Assembly: GCA_047975325.1 (NCBI GenBank)
Contig: JBKEDF010000031.1
Location: 1-60,036 of the forward strand
From: JBKEDF01 sp047975325
GTDB lineage: Bacteria; Pseudomonadota; Alphaproteobacteria; Rhodobacterales; Rhodobacteraceae
Reading direction: 5' to 3'
Length of the DNA: 60,036 bases
Positions 18,382 to 26,507 of the stretch are shown here, piece after piece; the stretch's first letter is position 1, and each line of letters opens with the position of its first letter. The notes beneath the pieces are model-generated. The model saw nothing but the letters and a program-made list of their open reading frames with translations, did not search any database and was not told the origin of the DNA. The position numbers and the translations under genes are program-made.

Positions 18382-20058
18382 TTATCCCAGCCAGCGCGGC
18401 AGGGTCTTTTCGGCCCTGCCGCTGATTGCCGCCTCGACACAGGCGGCAAGACTGCCGAACCGCCGGGCACGACCCGTCAGCCCGGGGCCGTAATGAGCGT
18501 ATTTCCCCGAATTGGTCATCAGGCTGCGGGTCTGCGGCGGAAAGACCGGTTCCGAAATCGAACACCAGCAAAGATCGGGCAGAACCTGCACGCCGCTTTC
18601 TTCCAGTATTGCCAGCACGCCCTCGGCACGCGCATCGGCAATTACCTGCCGTCCGGCTGTCAGGATCGTGGCAATCGCCACCCGGCGCCCCGCCAGCAGG
18701 GACGCCAGGATACGACATTCCTCCAGCGAGGCATGGGGACTGCCGATGGCAATCAGATCGACCTCCTCCGGCCCCGAATTCAAAAGCCGCCAGCAGGCCG
18801 CCATATCAACCGGGGTGATCCGGGCATGATCGGCCCCCAAAGCAATCCGATCGGCCTCGGGCGTCGCCCCTTCGACATGCAGCATCGGCGCGGCCGAAGT
18901 CGTCCCGAAGGCCGCGCAAAGCGCCTTCAATGCCTCCGGACCGGGCTGGGCAACCGCCAGGCCGCGCAGGATCGGGATACAATCCGGCGCTGCACGTCCC
19001 GCCAGATAGCCGATCAACGGCCAGAAGGCATCATCCGGGGCCTCGGGCAGATTAATATCGATGATCCGCTGTGCTTCGCGGTTCTCGTCCAGATAAACCC
19101 CGCAAAGCGGCGCGCGCCCGGTCAACGCGATACAGAGATCCAGAAAATCAGGATGTTTGGCCGTGCGTGCACCCAGCACGGAATTGGCATAGATCACCGC
19201 ATTCGATTCCGCCCAGGCAATCGTCTCCCCTTTCCCCGGCGCGGTTTCCAGAAGATAGGGAGAGCAGGTGAAACTGGGCTGACAACCCATCCGCAGATAG
19301 GCATTGGCAAGGCGTTCGGCCGGGCCTCCGAAATCGGGCGGCACCCCCTGCACGCGCCAATTGGCATGATCAACCGAGATCGCGTTCATCGTGGTGGGCA
19401 CACGAACCTGCGCCCCCAGATCGGCCATCTTTTCCGCGAAGGTCAGATTGGCGGGACTGGCATAGATGCAACCATCGATATGACCCTGGGTCACATCGAT
19501 CAGTGCGGCAGCCCCCTGCTGAACGGCCATCGCACAGATAATCCGCATCGCAACCTGCGTAGCCTCCCCCCCGGAGCCTTCCAGCAATGCGCGATCCGCT
19601 TCGGTCAGCGAAAGCGCCCTTGTCGCAAGGGGAACAAGCGGGATCGCCAGATCCTCCGCCTGAATCCCGTCTGCCGTGATCCGCGCCGTCCCGGCACGGG
19701 CAAGACCGGCAAAGGCATCCGCGGGAAGGCGCAACACCGGCAAGGGGCAGTCAAACATCTCCGTCGCAATCAGCGCGCCCAGCGTGGCGACATCCTCGGC
19801 CTCCGAGAAAATCAGCGCGGCAGGGCCACGGCCGGTCAGGGCAAGATCCAGCAATACCCCCGATCCGGTACATGAACCACGCGTGGAGGGCATCATCAGG
19901 ATCCTGCCTGTCACGCTTTGACCATGAAGTGGATGCAGGGCGTCAATCACATGCCCCGTGGCAGGGTCAATCCCACCCCAGAAGCTGAGCGGTTCAAAGG
20001 TCGCAAGGACCGGCCCTTGCGCCTCCCCGCCAAGAACGATCTGCCCGGGCGCCGTCAT
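18382..20058 (-). CDS. lhpI: Fused aconitase-X, probable cis-3-hydroxy-L-proline dehydratase
   Basis: A 558-residue type-I AcnX. The small swivelling domain (formerly DUF126, about 1-135; MMPSTRGSCTGSGVLL) is fused in front of the large DUF521 domain (about 145-540; cysteine-bearing RMGCQPSFTCSPYLL and GESNAV-like WAESNAVIYANSVLGART). Fused bacterial AcnX proteins dehydrate cis-3-hydroxy-L-proline to pyrroline-2-carboxylate; split archaeal forms act on mevalonate phosphate. It is the last gene of the hydroxyproline operon and its ATG overlaps the upstream stop (ATGA). The pyrroline-2-carboxylate reductase needed next is not in the window. Confidence 0.88.
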   Translation of the reverse strand: MTAPGQIVLGGEAQGPVLATFEPLSFWGGIDPATGHVIDALHPLHGQSVTGRILMMPSTRGSCTGSGVLLDLALTGRGPAALIFSEAEDVATLGALIATEMFDCPLPVLRLPADAFAGLARAGTARITADGIQAEDLAIPLVPLATRALSLTEADRALLEGSGGEATQVAMRIICAMAVQQGAAALIDVTQGHIDGCIYASPANLTFAEKMADLGAQVRVPTTMNAISVDHANWRVQGVPPDFGGPAERLANAYLRMGCQPSFTCSPYLLETAPGKGETIAWAESNAVIYANSVLGARTAKHPDFLDLCIALTGRAPLCGVYLDENREAQRIIDINLPEAPDDAFWPLIGYLAGRAAPDCIPILRGLAVAQPGPEALKALCAAFGTTSAAPMLHVEGATPEADRIALGADHARITPVDMAACWRLLNSGPEEVDLIAIGSPHASLEECRILASLLAGRRVAIATILTAGRQVIADARAEGVLAILEESGVQVLPDLCWCSISEPVFPPQTRSLMTNSGKYAHYGPGLTGRARRFGSLAACVEAAISGRAEKTLPRWLG

Positions 20059-21056
20059 TTGACGACAAAACCATGCGCAAACGGATCGCGGTCATCGATG
20101 AAGATCGTGTTGATCCCCGTCATCCGCGCCCAGCCCGCAATGGAAGGAATGATCGCTGCCTTGCCAGCCACCTCTGTTGCGGCCTCGACCCGGCCCTTGA
20201 AGATCGAACCGATAATGGATTCGTGCCAGAACGCATCCCCGACCGAAAGCTTCCCCTTCGCGGCAAGCTGCGCCATCCGCGCGGATGTACCGGTGCCGCA
20301 GGGTGATCGGTCAATCGCCTTTTCGCCGTAAAACACCGCGTTGCGGGCATGTGCGCCCGGAACGGTCGGTTGACCGGTCCAGAGGATATGGCTCAGCCCA
20401 TTGATTGCCGGGTGTTCGGGATGGATGAATTCGTATTTTTCATTCAACGCCCGGCGCAGTTTCGGTGACCAGCCAACCAGATCACCGGCGCTGTGGTCAG
20501 CCATATCACGGAAATTCCCCTGTGGTTCCACAATAGCATAGAAATTACCGCCATAGGCCACATCAACCACGATCTCACCCAGGCCCTCAACCTCGACCAC
20601 AAGCCCTTCGGCATACAGGAAGGCGGGGACATTGGTCAGCCGCACCTCTTCGACGAAACGGCCTTCCTGCCGATAGGTGATATCAACCTTGCCAGCCGGG
20701 GTTTCGATCGACAGCCTGCCGGGGTCACGCGGTACGATCAGGCCGTTTTCGATACCCATCGTGATCGTTCCGATGGTTCCATGCCCGCACATTGGCAGGC
20801 AGCCCGAGGTTTCGATGAACAGCACCGCCACATCGCAATCGGGCCGCGTTGGCGGATAAAGAATGGAACCCGACATCATGTCATGTCCGCGCGGTTCATA
20901 CATCAAACCGGTACGGATCCAGTCGTAATCACGCAGGAAATGGGCGCGCTTTTCCAACATATCAACCCCTTCAAGACGGGGCGCACCACCCGAAACAAGC
21001 CTGACCGGATTGCCACAGGTATGCCCGTCAAAACAGGAAAAGCTATGCATGGCCAT
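20055..21056 (-). CDS. lhpA: 4-hydroxyproline 2-epimerase (proline racemase family)
   Basis: A 333-residue proline-racemase-fold enzyme. Both catalytic cysteines are present: CGHGTIG (Cys about 90) and SPCGTGTSA (Cys about 253). Two cysteines mark racemases/epimerases; trans-3-hydroxyproline dehydratases of this family have Thr in place of the second. It should convert trans-4-hydroxy-L-proline to cis-4-hydroxy-D-proline in the cytoplasm. The gene starts two bases after the D-amino acid dehydrogenase stop and overlaps aconitase-X by four. Substrate choice is inferred from operon context. Confidence 0.9.
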   Translation of the reverse strand: MAMHSFSCFDGHTCGNPVRLVSGGAPRLEGVDMLEKRAHFLRDYDWIRTGLMYEPRGHDMMSGSILYPPTRPDCDVAVLFIETSGCLPMCGHGTIGTITMGIENGLIVPRDPGRLSIETPAGKVDITYRQEGRFVEEVRLTNVPAFLYAEGLVVEVEGLGEIVVDVAYGGNFYAIVEPQGNFRDMADHSAGDLVGWSPKLRRALNEKYEFIHPEHPAINGLSHILWTGQPTVPGAHARNAVFYGEKAIDRSPCGTGTSARMAQLAAKGKLSVGDAFWHESIIGSIFKGRVEAATEVAGKAAIIPSIAGWARMTGINTIFIDDRDPFAHGFVVK

Positions 21057-21058
21057 GT

Positions 21059-22300
21059 TCAGAACCTCTGTGGGGAAAAGGCGGTCAGATCAAGCGCGGG
21101 GGCGGCACCGGTTATCATGTCGGCCACGATCCGTGCCGTACCGGGCGCCTGGGTCAGACCCAGATGCCCATGCCCGAAAGCATGGATAACCCGGCGGCTG
21201 ATGCGGGAGGGGCCAATCGCCGGCAGGCTGTCCGGAAGGGAGGGTCGAAAACCCATCCATTGTTCACCCCCTTCGGGGTTCAGCCCGGGCAGGAAGGTCC
21301 GGGCCTTTTTCAGCATCGCCTCGGAACGGCGAAAATCGGGACGGCGGTGGAGGCCACCCAATTCCACCGCGCCGCCAACGCGAATCCCGGTGGAAAGCCG
21401 TGAGACAACGAAACCATGGCCCCCGAAGGTGACCTGGCACCGCAGATCGAAGGCCCCCGGTGGCAATGTCGTGTTATAGCCGCGCTCCGTCTCCAGCGGG
21501 ATCTTTTCCCCGATGGATCGCGCAATGACATGCGAGAACGCCCCTGCGGCGATCACCACATGTCCGGCACGGCGGGTGAGGTCATCACCTTGCACCTGCA
21601 CCCCCGTCGCGTCAGGTCGCAATGCGGAAACCTCACCCCTGTCGATCCGGCCACCGCCCTGAACAAGGCGTTCCGCCAGGGCAAGGGTATAAAGCTTCGG
21701 ATCGGTGACGGAATACCAGCCCGGCGTGAAAGTGCCATGGGTCAGGCGCGGTGACAGGCCGGGCTGCAATTCGGCCATTTCCGCAGCGTTCATATGATGA
21801 AATTCTATCCCATGTTCGGCACGCGCCTGCCAGCCGTCCCTGGAAGCCTCAAATTCCGCCGCAGATTCATAGACCTGAAGATTGCCATCCTTGCGCAACA
21901 TTGCCTGCGTGCCGCTTGCCTGCAGGAACGGTTCCAGTTCGGCCTTGGAAAGGTCCATCAACGCGGTTTGCGCGGCAGTGGAACGGGCCACCTGCCGGGG
22001 GGAGCAGGCACGCCAGAACCGAAACATCCATGGCGCGATTTGCAGCGCATAACCGGGCGGCACCGAAAGCGGACCCAGCGGATCAAGCAGCCATTTCGGC
22101 GCCTTGCGCAACAGTCCGGGTGAGGCAAGGGGCAGGATATCGGTAAAGGCGAAAGCCCCTGCATTTCCGGCCGAAGCCCCCGCGGCGGGGCCTTCGCGAT
22201 CCAGCACCGCAACGCGCAACCCCCGCGCCTGCAGCATCAGGGCGATCGACAGCCCGATCACACCCGCACCGATGACCATTACATCGGGGTTTTCCTTCAT
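21059..22300 (-). CDS. FAD-dependent D-amino acid (D-hydroxyproline) dehydrogenase
   Basis: A 413-residue DadA/DAO-family flavoenzyme with an N-terminal Rossmann FAD motif VIGAGVIGLSIALMLQARG (about 9-27) and the C-terminal FAD closure GHGHLGLTQAPGTARIVAD (about 376-394). Placed directly before the epimerase, it most likely oxidises cis-4-hydroxy-D-proline to pyrroline-4-hydroxy-2-carboxylate. A generic D-amino acid dehydrogenase is the alternative. It starts 12 bases after the ABC ATPase gene, so it is co-transcribed with the transporter. Confidence 0.88.
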   Translation of the reverse strand: MKENPDVMVIGAGVIGLSIALMLQARGLRVAVLDREGPAAGASAGNAGAFAFTDILPLASPGLLRKAPKWLLDPLGPLSVPPGYALQIAPWMFRFWRACSPRQVARSTAAQTALMDLSKAELEPFLQASGTQAMLRKDGNLQVYESAAEFEASRDGWQARAEHGIEFHHMNAAEMAELQPGLSPRLTHGTFTPGWYSVTDPKLYTLALAERLVQGGGRIDRGEVSALRPDATGVQVQGDDLTRRAGHVVIAAGAFSHVIARSIGEKIPLETERGYNTTLPPGAFDLRCQVTFGGHGFVVSRLSTGIRVGGAVELGGLHRRPDFRRSEAMLKKARTFLPGLNPEGGEQWMGFRPSLPDSLPAIGPSRISRRVIHAFGHGHLGLTQAPGTARIVADMITGAAPALDLTAFSPQRF

Positions 22301-22312
22301 CTTCCGTCCTGT

Positions 22313-23035
22313 TCAATGCGTTGCAGCGAGAAACTTTTTCAGTTCCGGATCTTTCGGCGCGTCAAACAACTCCGCAGGCTGGGCAATTTCGGCCATCACC
22401 CCCTTGTGAAAGAACGCCACACGATCCGATACTTCGCGCGCAAATTTCATTTCATGGGTCACGCAGATCATCGTCATGCCTTCCTTGGCAAGCATGCGCA
22501 GCGTATCAAGAACCTCACCCACAAGCTGCGGATCGAGCGCCGACGTCACCTCGTCAAACAGCATGTAATCCGGGGACATGGCCAGAGCCCGGGCAATGGC
22601 CATGCGCTGTTGCTGCCCACCCGAAAGCCGCGTCGGATAGACATCAAGCTTGTCGCCCAGTCCGACATGGCTCAACTGCTTGACTGCTTCTTCGCGGGCC
22701 GCCTCCCTGGATTTCCTCAGCACCTTGCGAGGCGCAAGCATCACATTTTCCACCACGGTCAGATGCGGAAAGGCGTTCCACTGCTGAAAAACGATCCCGA
22801 TCTTCTGGCGCAACATATTCAGATCTGTGCCGCGGGCATGAACTTCGGTTCCATCAACAAGGATGCGCCCGGAATCAATGGGTTCCAACCCGTTGATGCA
22901 AGTCAGCAAGGTCGATTTCCCCGACCCGGAGCCACCGATGACCGTCAGCACCTCACCTTTCTGCACAGTCAGGTCGATTCCCTTGAGCACCTGAAGATCC
23001 CCGAAGGATTTATGGACGTTTTCGATCTCAATCAT
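22313..23035 (-). CDS. Polar amino acid ABC transporter ATP-binding protein
   Basis: A 240-residue HisP/GlnQ-type ATPase with Walker A GGSGSGKST (about 34-42), signature LSGGQQQRMAIARALA and Walker B MLFDEVTSALDP, then the H-loop CVTHEMKFA. The frame is open upstream to 23107, but ATG 23035 (MIEIENVHKSFG) is the family start; it lies inside the last codons of the upstream permease (8-base overlap). It powers uptake by the adjacent permeases and binding protein; hydroxyproline as substrate is inferred from the catabolic genes that follow. Confidence 0.95.
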   Translation of the reverse strand: MIEIENVHKSFGDLQVLKGIDLTVQKGEVLTVIGGSGSGKSTLLTCINGLEPIDSGRILVDGTEVHARGTDLNMLRQKIGIVFQQWNAFPHLTVVENVMLAPRKVLRKSREAAREEAVKQLSHVGLGDKLDVYPTRLSGGQQQRMAIARALAMSPDYMLFDEVTSALDPQLVGEVLDTLRMLAKEGMTMICVTHEMKFAREVSDRVAFFHKGVMAEIAQPAELFDAPKDPELKKFLAATH

Positions 23036-23681
23036 TGGACCACCGTTTTTCCAGATATCCGCCAAGGCGGGCGACGGGGAAACTGATGAAGAAATAGAAA
23101 GCGCCACAGATCATCAGCAAAAACAGCGGCTCCTGCAGGCGGGTGATCAGGATCTGCGTCGATTTCAGCAACTCGACAACCTGCACGACATAGACCAGCG
23201 CCGAATCCTTCATCACGCCAAGCGACAGGCCGATCCAGGATGGCAGCGCCACCCGTGTGGCCAGCGGCATGACGATATTCGTCATGTCCTGACCCCATGT
23301 CATCCCCAATGAACGCGAAGCCCTGCGCAGGGTTGCCGGTACGGCCTCTATCCCGCCCCGGACAATCTCGGCACAATAGGCGGAGGTGTAGAGCGTAAGC
23401 ACGATACAGGCCACGGAAAAGCCTGAAATCCGAAGCTTCAGGACCATCCCCAGAAAGGAAAAGGTCAGGACAAGCTGGATCAGCAGCGGGATCGACCGGA
23501 AGATATCAAGAACGAAGGTGATCGGCGCGGCCCAGACCGGGCCGACCTGATAACGGATCACACCAAAGATAATCCCGAGGATCGTCCCGCAGAAAACCGC
23601 AATCAGCGTGACCAAGATCGTCATCCCCGCCCCTTTGGCGAGAAAGATCAGATCATTGACGGTGAGGGCCGTGTCAAACAT
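23028..23681 (-). CDS. Polar amino acid ABC transporter permease
   Basis: A 217-residue HisMQ-family inner-membrane permease with about five helices. The EAA loop that contacts the ATPase is AEIVRGGIEAVPATLRRASRSLG (about 103-125, read in two pieces). It starts nine bases after the other permease gene. In this family the two permeases normally form a heterodimer. Confidence 0.94.
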   Translation of the reverse strand: MFDTALTVNDLIFLAKGAGMTILVTLIAVFCGTILGIIFGVIRYQVGPVWAAPITFVLDIFRSIPLLIQLVLTFSFLGMVLKLRISGFSVACIVLTLYTSAYCAEIVRGGIEAVPATLRRASRSLGMTWGQDMTNIVMPLATRVALPSWIGLSLGVMKDSALVYVVQVVELLKSTQILITRLQEPLFLLMICGAFYFFISFPVARLGGYLEKRWSND

Positions 23682-23690
23682 TGTCTTCCC

Positions 23691-24356
23691 TCAATAACGG
23701 AACATGCGCCAGGCAATCAGCCTTGCGCCGAACTGGATTGTCTTGGTGATCAGATAGAAGATCACCGCCGCAACCGCGAAAAGTTCAAAGGTACGGAAGG
23801 TCAGCGCATTAAGATCCTGCGTCACCCCGTACAGGTCCGAATTCATTCCCACCGTCACGCCAAGCGAGGTCATCAGAATGGCCCAGACCATCTGGTTGGA
23901 CATCGGCAGGAAGGAAATCCGCAACATCTGGGGCAGCACGATATATCGGAAGGCCTCCAGTTCCGACATGCCCAGCGAACGACCGGCGCGGCTTTGGGTA
24001 TCCGGGATCGCCTTGAGCGCGCCCCGGAAGTTTTCCGCCAGATAGCCCGCATTGTTGAAGGTGATCCCCAGCAACAACGAGGTGAACGGGCTGAAATGAA
24101 TGCCGAAACTGGCAATCCCGAAATGCGCCATATAGATCTGGAAAAGGGCCGGCGTGTTGCGGGCCAGTTCAACCCAGCCCGTTGCAAAACCATTCAGCAG
24201 CTTGTTCCCGGACATGCGAAACAGGGTCAGCATGATTGCAAGCAGAATACCGAGAACCATGGAAAGAATGGCCACTTCCATGGTGATCCAGGCCCCTTCC
24301 AGCATCTTGGGCAAACGCGCCCAGACCTGACCCCATTGGAAGGTATAGTTGAACAT
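23691..24356 (-). CDS. Polar amino acid ABC transporter permease
   Basis: A 221-residue HisMQ-type permease; the EAA loop is LAENFRGALKAIPDTQSRAG (near residue 95). The frame could begin at 24422, eight bases after the binding-protein stop, but ATG 24356 has GGGAGTGG upstream and gives the family-like start MFNYTFQWGQVWARLPKMLE with the first helix at the expected distance. Partner of the permease that follows. Confidence 0.93.
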   Translation of the reverse strand: MFNYTFQWGQVWARLPKMLEGAWITMEVAILSMVLGILLAIMLTLFRMSGNKLLNGFATGWVELARNTPALFQIYMAHFGIASFGIHFSPFTSLLLGITFNNAGYLAENFRGALKAIPDTQSRAGRSLGMSELEAFRYIVLPQMLRISFLPMSNQMVWAILMTSLGVTVGMNSDLYGVTQDLNALTFRTFELFAVAAVIFYLITKTIQFGARLIAWRMFRY

Positions 24357-24430
24357 CGGCCGCCACTCCCCACTCGGCTTGCCAGGCGGCGGCGCGGGGA
24401 TATATCCCGCGCCACCCTGCATAAGTCAGA

Positions 24431-25240
24431 TCAGCGATAGACGCCTCTGATCGTCAGATCGGCGGCCTCGCCCTCACCGACCCATTTCTTGTAAAGTTCG
24501 GCATAGCGGCCCGTGCGAACCTGCTGATTGATGAACAGATCAAGATAGTTGAGCAGACCATATTCATCGCGCAACGTGATCAACGCCACATAGTCAGGCA
24601 CCATCGGCGCCTTGTCGACGATCTTGATACCGGGGAAATTGCCCGATTTCACGTTCGCCTCAGCCACTTCGACGGTTGATACGGTGGCATCGATCTGTCC
24701 CTGGCTCAGCGCCAGGAAAACATCCGCCTGGCTTTGATAGGGGCGGAATTCACCTTCCCCCCATTCCGCAATCTGACCTTCGATCCAGATCGCCTCATAG
24801 GTGCCGGCCGTGGCCCCCAGGGTTTTGCCCTTCATCCCTTCCCAATCTGCCATTTCGACCGATTCATTGGCGACGACGGCATTCTCAAACGCGTAATACG
24901 GGATGGAAAAGCCTACGGTCTTGGCCCGCTCCAGCGTGTCCGAGGTCGACGCGACAGCAATATCGACCTGACCGGAAACCAGTGCCGGGATCCGTTCCGG
25001 AAAGGTGGTTTCGACAATCTCGGCCTGAACGCCCAGCACCTTGGCCAGATCGTTACAATAATCGACATCGAAACCCACGGGGTTGTTATCCGTGTCACGC
25101 ATTCCCATCGGTGGAAAATCCAGCACGACGGCGCAACGCAAGGTACCTGAGGCAATGATATCGTCAAGCTTGTCGGCCTTGGCCGCCCCGGTGAAGGCTA
25201 CTGCCGCGACAAGGCCTGCGGCGAGGGTGGTATGGTTCAT
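24431..25240 (-). CDS. Amino acid ABC transporter substrate-binding protein
   Basis: A 269-residue periplasmic binding protein of family 3. A Sec signal peptide (about 1-22, ending TGAAKA) precedes the mature start DKLDDIIASGTLRCAVVLDFPPMG. The core PVGFDVDYCNDLAKVLG (about 53-69) and the ARG/ASP ligand-type segments VDIAVASTSDTLERAKTVGFSIPYY are typical of polar amino acid binders. SD AGGGGAA lies eight bases before the ATG. As first gene of the transporter set it is probably the most strongly translated; a hairpin in its leader may matter for mRNA level. Confidence 0.94.
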   Translation of the reverse strand: MNHTTLAAGLVAAVAFTGAAKADKLDDIIASGTLRCAVVLDFPPMGMRDTDNNPVGFDVDYCNDLAKVLGVQAEIVETTFPERIPALVSGQVDIAVASTSDTLERAKTVGFSIPYYAFENAVVANESVEMADWEGMKGKTLGATAGTYEAIWIEGQIAEWGEGEFRPYQSQADVFLALSQGQIDATVSTVEVAEANVKSGNFPGIKIVDKAPMVPDYVALITLRDEYGLLNYLDLFINQQVRTGRYAELYKKWVGEGEAADLTIRGVYR

Positions 25241-25285
25241 CTCTAGTTCCCCTGTTGTCTGATTTTACTCGCGCCTTCTGACTAT

Positions 25286-25299
25286 CCCCGCTTCCGGGG
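25286..25299 (-). other. Small GC hairpin between deaminase and binding-protein genes
   Basis: CCCCG (25286-25290) and CGGGG (25295-25299) enclose a four-base loop, 46 bases upstream of the binding-protein ATG, in the 147-base gap within the operon. Such a stem may act as a processing or partial termination site that lets the transporter be expressed differently from the deaminase gene. There is no T-run. The function is speculative. Confidence 0.3.
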
Positions 25300-25387
25300 G
25301 ACAAATCAAACTGGCAATTCACATAATATACGAAAGCCTGCGCCGAACGTCGCGTCAACTTTCCACGCAGGAACCGGACCGAAGCGC

Positions 25388-26350
25388 CTATACCCGATAG
25401 GGGGCAACTTCCGGCAGGGCGGACCATTCCCCATACCAGCGGTCAAAGAGCGCAAGCTGCGTTTCGATAAAACACTGCTGGCTGGGTGAAAGCTTGTCGC
25501 TTTCATTGAACTGCAGCTCATATTCCGGGTTCCCCCTGAGCACCATCATATGCTTGAAATACAGCACCAGATCCGGCCCCGCATCAACCTTGGCCAATTC
25601 ATAAAGTGCAACATCCAGTTCCCGGGCCAAACGCCGCGCGACAAGATCGCCTTTCGCCGCAGCGCCACAAAGCCGGGCAAGAGTCAGGATTTCACGGGGC
25701 AAGACACAACCGATTCCGGAAATCGCACCTTTCGCGCCGCAATTGACATAGCCATGAAAGACCGCGGTATCGACGCCGATCATCAGCGTCACCCCATCAT
25801 CATGGCTGGTGATATGTTCGGCGGCATAGGACAGATCCTCATTCCCGCCGAATTCCTTGAAGCCGATCAGGTTGGGATGATCCTCACGCAGGGCGAAGAA
25901 CAGATCCGCGCGTGTCGCAAACCCGTAAAAGGGGCTGTTATAGATCACCGCCGGCAAATCCGGTGCCGCCGAAAGGATCGCCTTGAAATGTGCCTTCTGC
26001 GCCGCAGGGACCGTCCCGCGCGACAGGACACGCGGGATCACCATCAGGCCAGCGGCACCAATTTTCTGCGCATGGGCCGCCAGCGCAACGGCCGAGGCGG
26101 TGTTGATCGCCCCGGTACCCACGATCACCTTGATCCCGGCCTGAACCAGCCTTTCCACCCCTTCCATGCGCTGCGCATCCGTCAGCAGCGGCCAATCCCC
26201 CATCGATCCGCAATAGACCACGGCGGACATGCCCAGCCCGACCAGTTCTGTCGCCTTGGCCACCAGCGCGTTAAAATCAGGGCTGCGGTCAGGCTTGCAG
26301 GGGGTCATCAGGGCCGGGATCGTTCCGGAAAAGATTGTGCTGGCCATCAT
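25388..26350 (-). CDS. lhpC: DapA-family pyrroline-4-hydroxy-2-carboxylate deaminase (probable)
   Basis: A 320-residue dihydrodipicolinate synthase/N-acetylneuraminate lyase family protein. The Schiff-base lysine is in LIGFKEFGG (about 168) and the catalytic Tyr in VIYNSPFYG (about 140). The frame is open to 26395, but ATG 26350 has GAAGGA at the right spacing and gives the family start. In hydroxyproline catabolism this family turns pyrroline-4-hydroxy-2-carboxylate into 2-oxoglutarate semialdehyde and ammonia, which fits its place as first gene before the transporter. True DapA is an alternative, but the context argues against it. Confidence 0.85.
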   Translation of the reverse strand: MMASTIFSGTIPALMTPCKPDRSPDFNALVAKATELVGLGMSAVVYCGSMGDWPLLTDAQRMEGVERLVQAGIKVIVGTGAINTASAVALAAHAQKIGAAGLMVIPRVLSRGTVPAAQKAHFKAILSAAPDLPAVIYNSPFYGFATRADLFFALREDHPNLIGFKEFGGNEDLSYAAEHITSHDDGVTLMIGVDTAVFHGYVNCGAKGAISGIGCVLPREILTLARLCGAAAKGDLVARRLARELDVALYELAKVDAGPDLVLYFKHMMVLRGNPEYELQFNESDKLSPSQQCFIETQLALFDRWYGEWSALPEVAPYRV

Positions 26351-26409
26351 GGGGTTCCTTCGCGGGTATCTTGAAAAGCCCGGCACGAGAATCACCGGAT
26401 CACGGCGGC

Positions 26410-26439
26410 AATATAGTATTTGTATTTTTTATGTCGACA
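26410..26439 (-). promoter_or_regulatory. Candidate promoter with palindrome for the hydroxyproline operon
   Basis: On the reverse strand TCGACA (26432-26437) lies 16 bases from TATATT (26410-26415), about 60 bases before the deaminase start, in an AT-rich patch. The -35 element sits in the perfect 8-base palindrome TGTCGACA (26432-26439), the kind of centre seen in GntR/FadR-family operators. No regulator gene is next to the operon. By eye only. Confidence 0.4.
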
Positions 26440-26507
26440 GATATTTCTGATGGGACCAAAATTGATGTTGTGCCATGAAAGTCCGGTCTCCTGCCTGCCG
26501 GCGGGTA

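Noticed and set aside
18493..19875. Long + strand open frame (460 codons) opposite aconitase-X
   Set aside because: Shadow frame with biased composition; AcnX motifs on the other strand are convincing.
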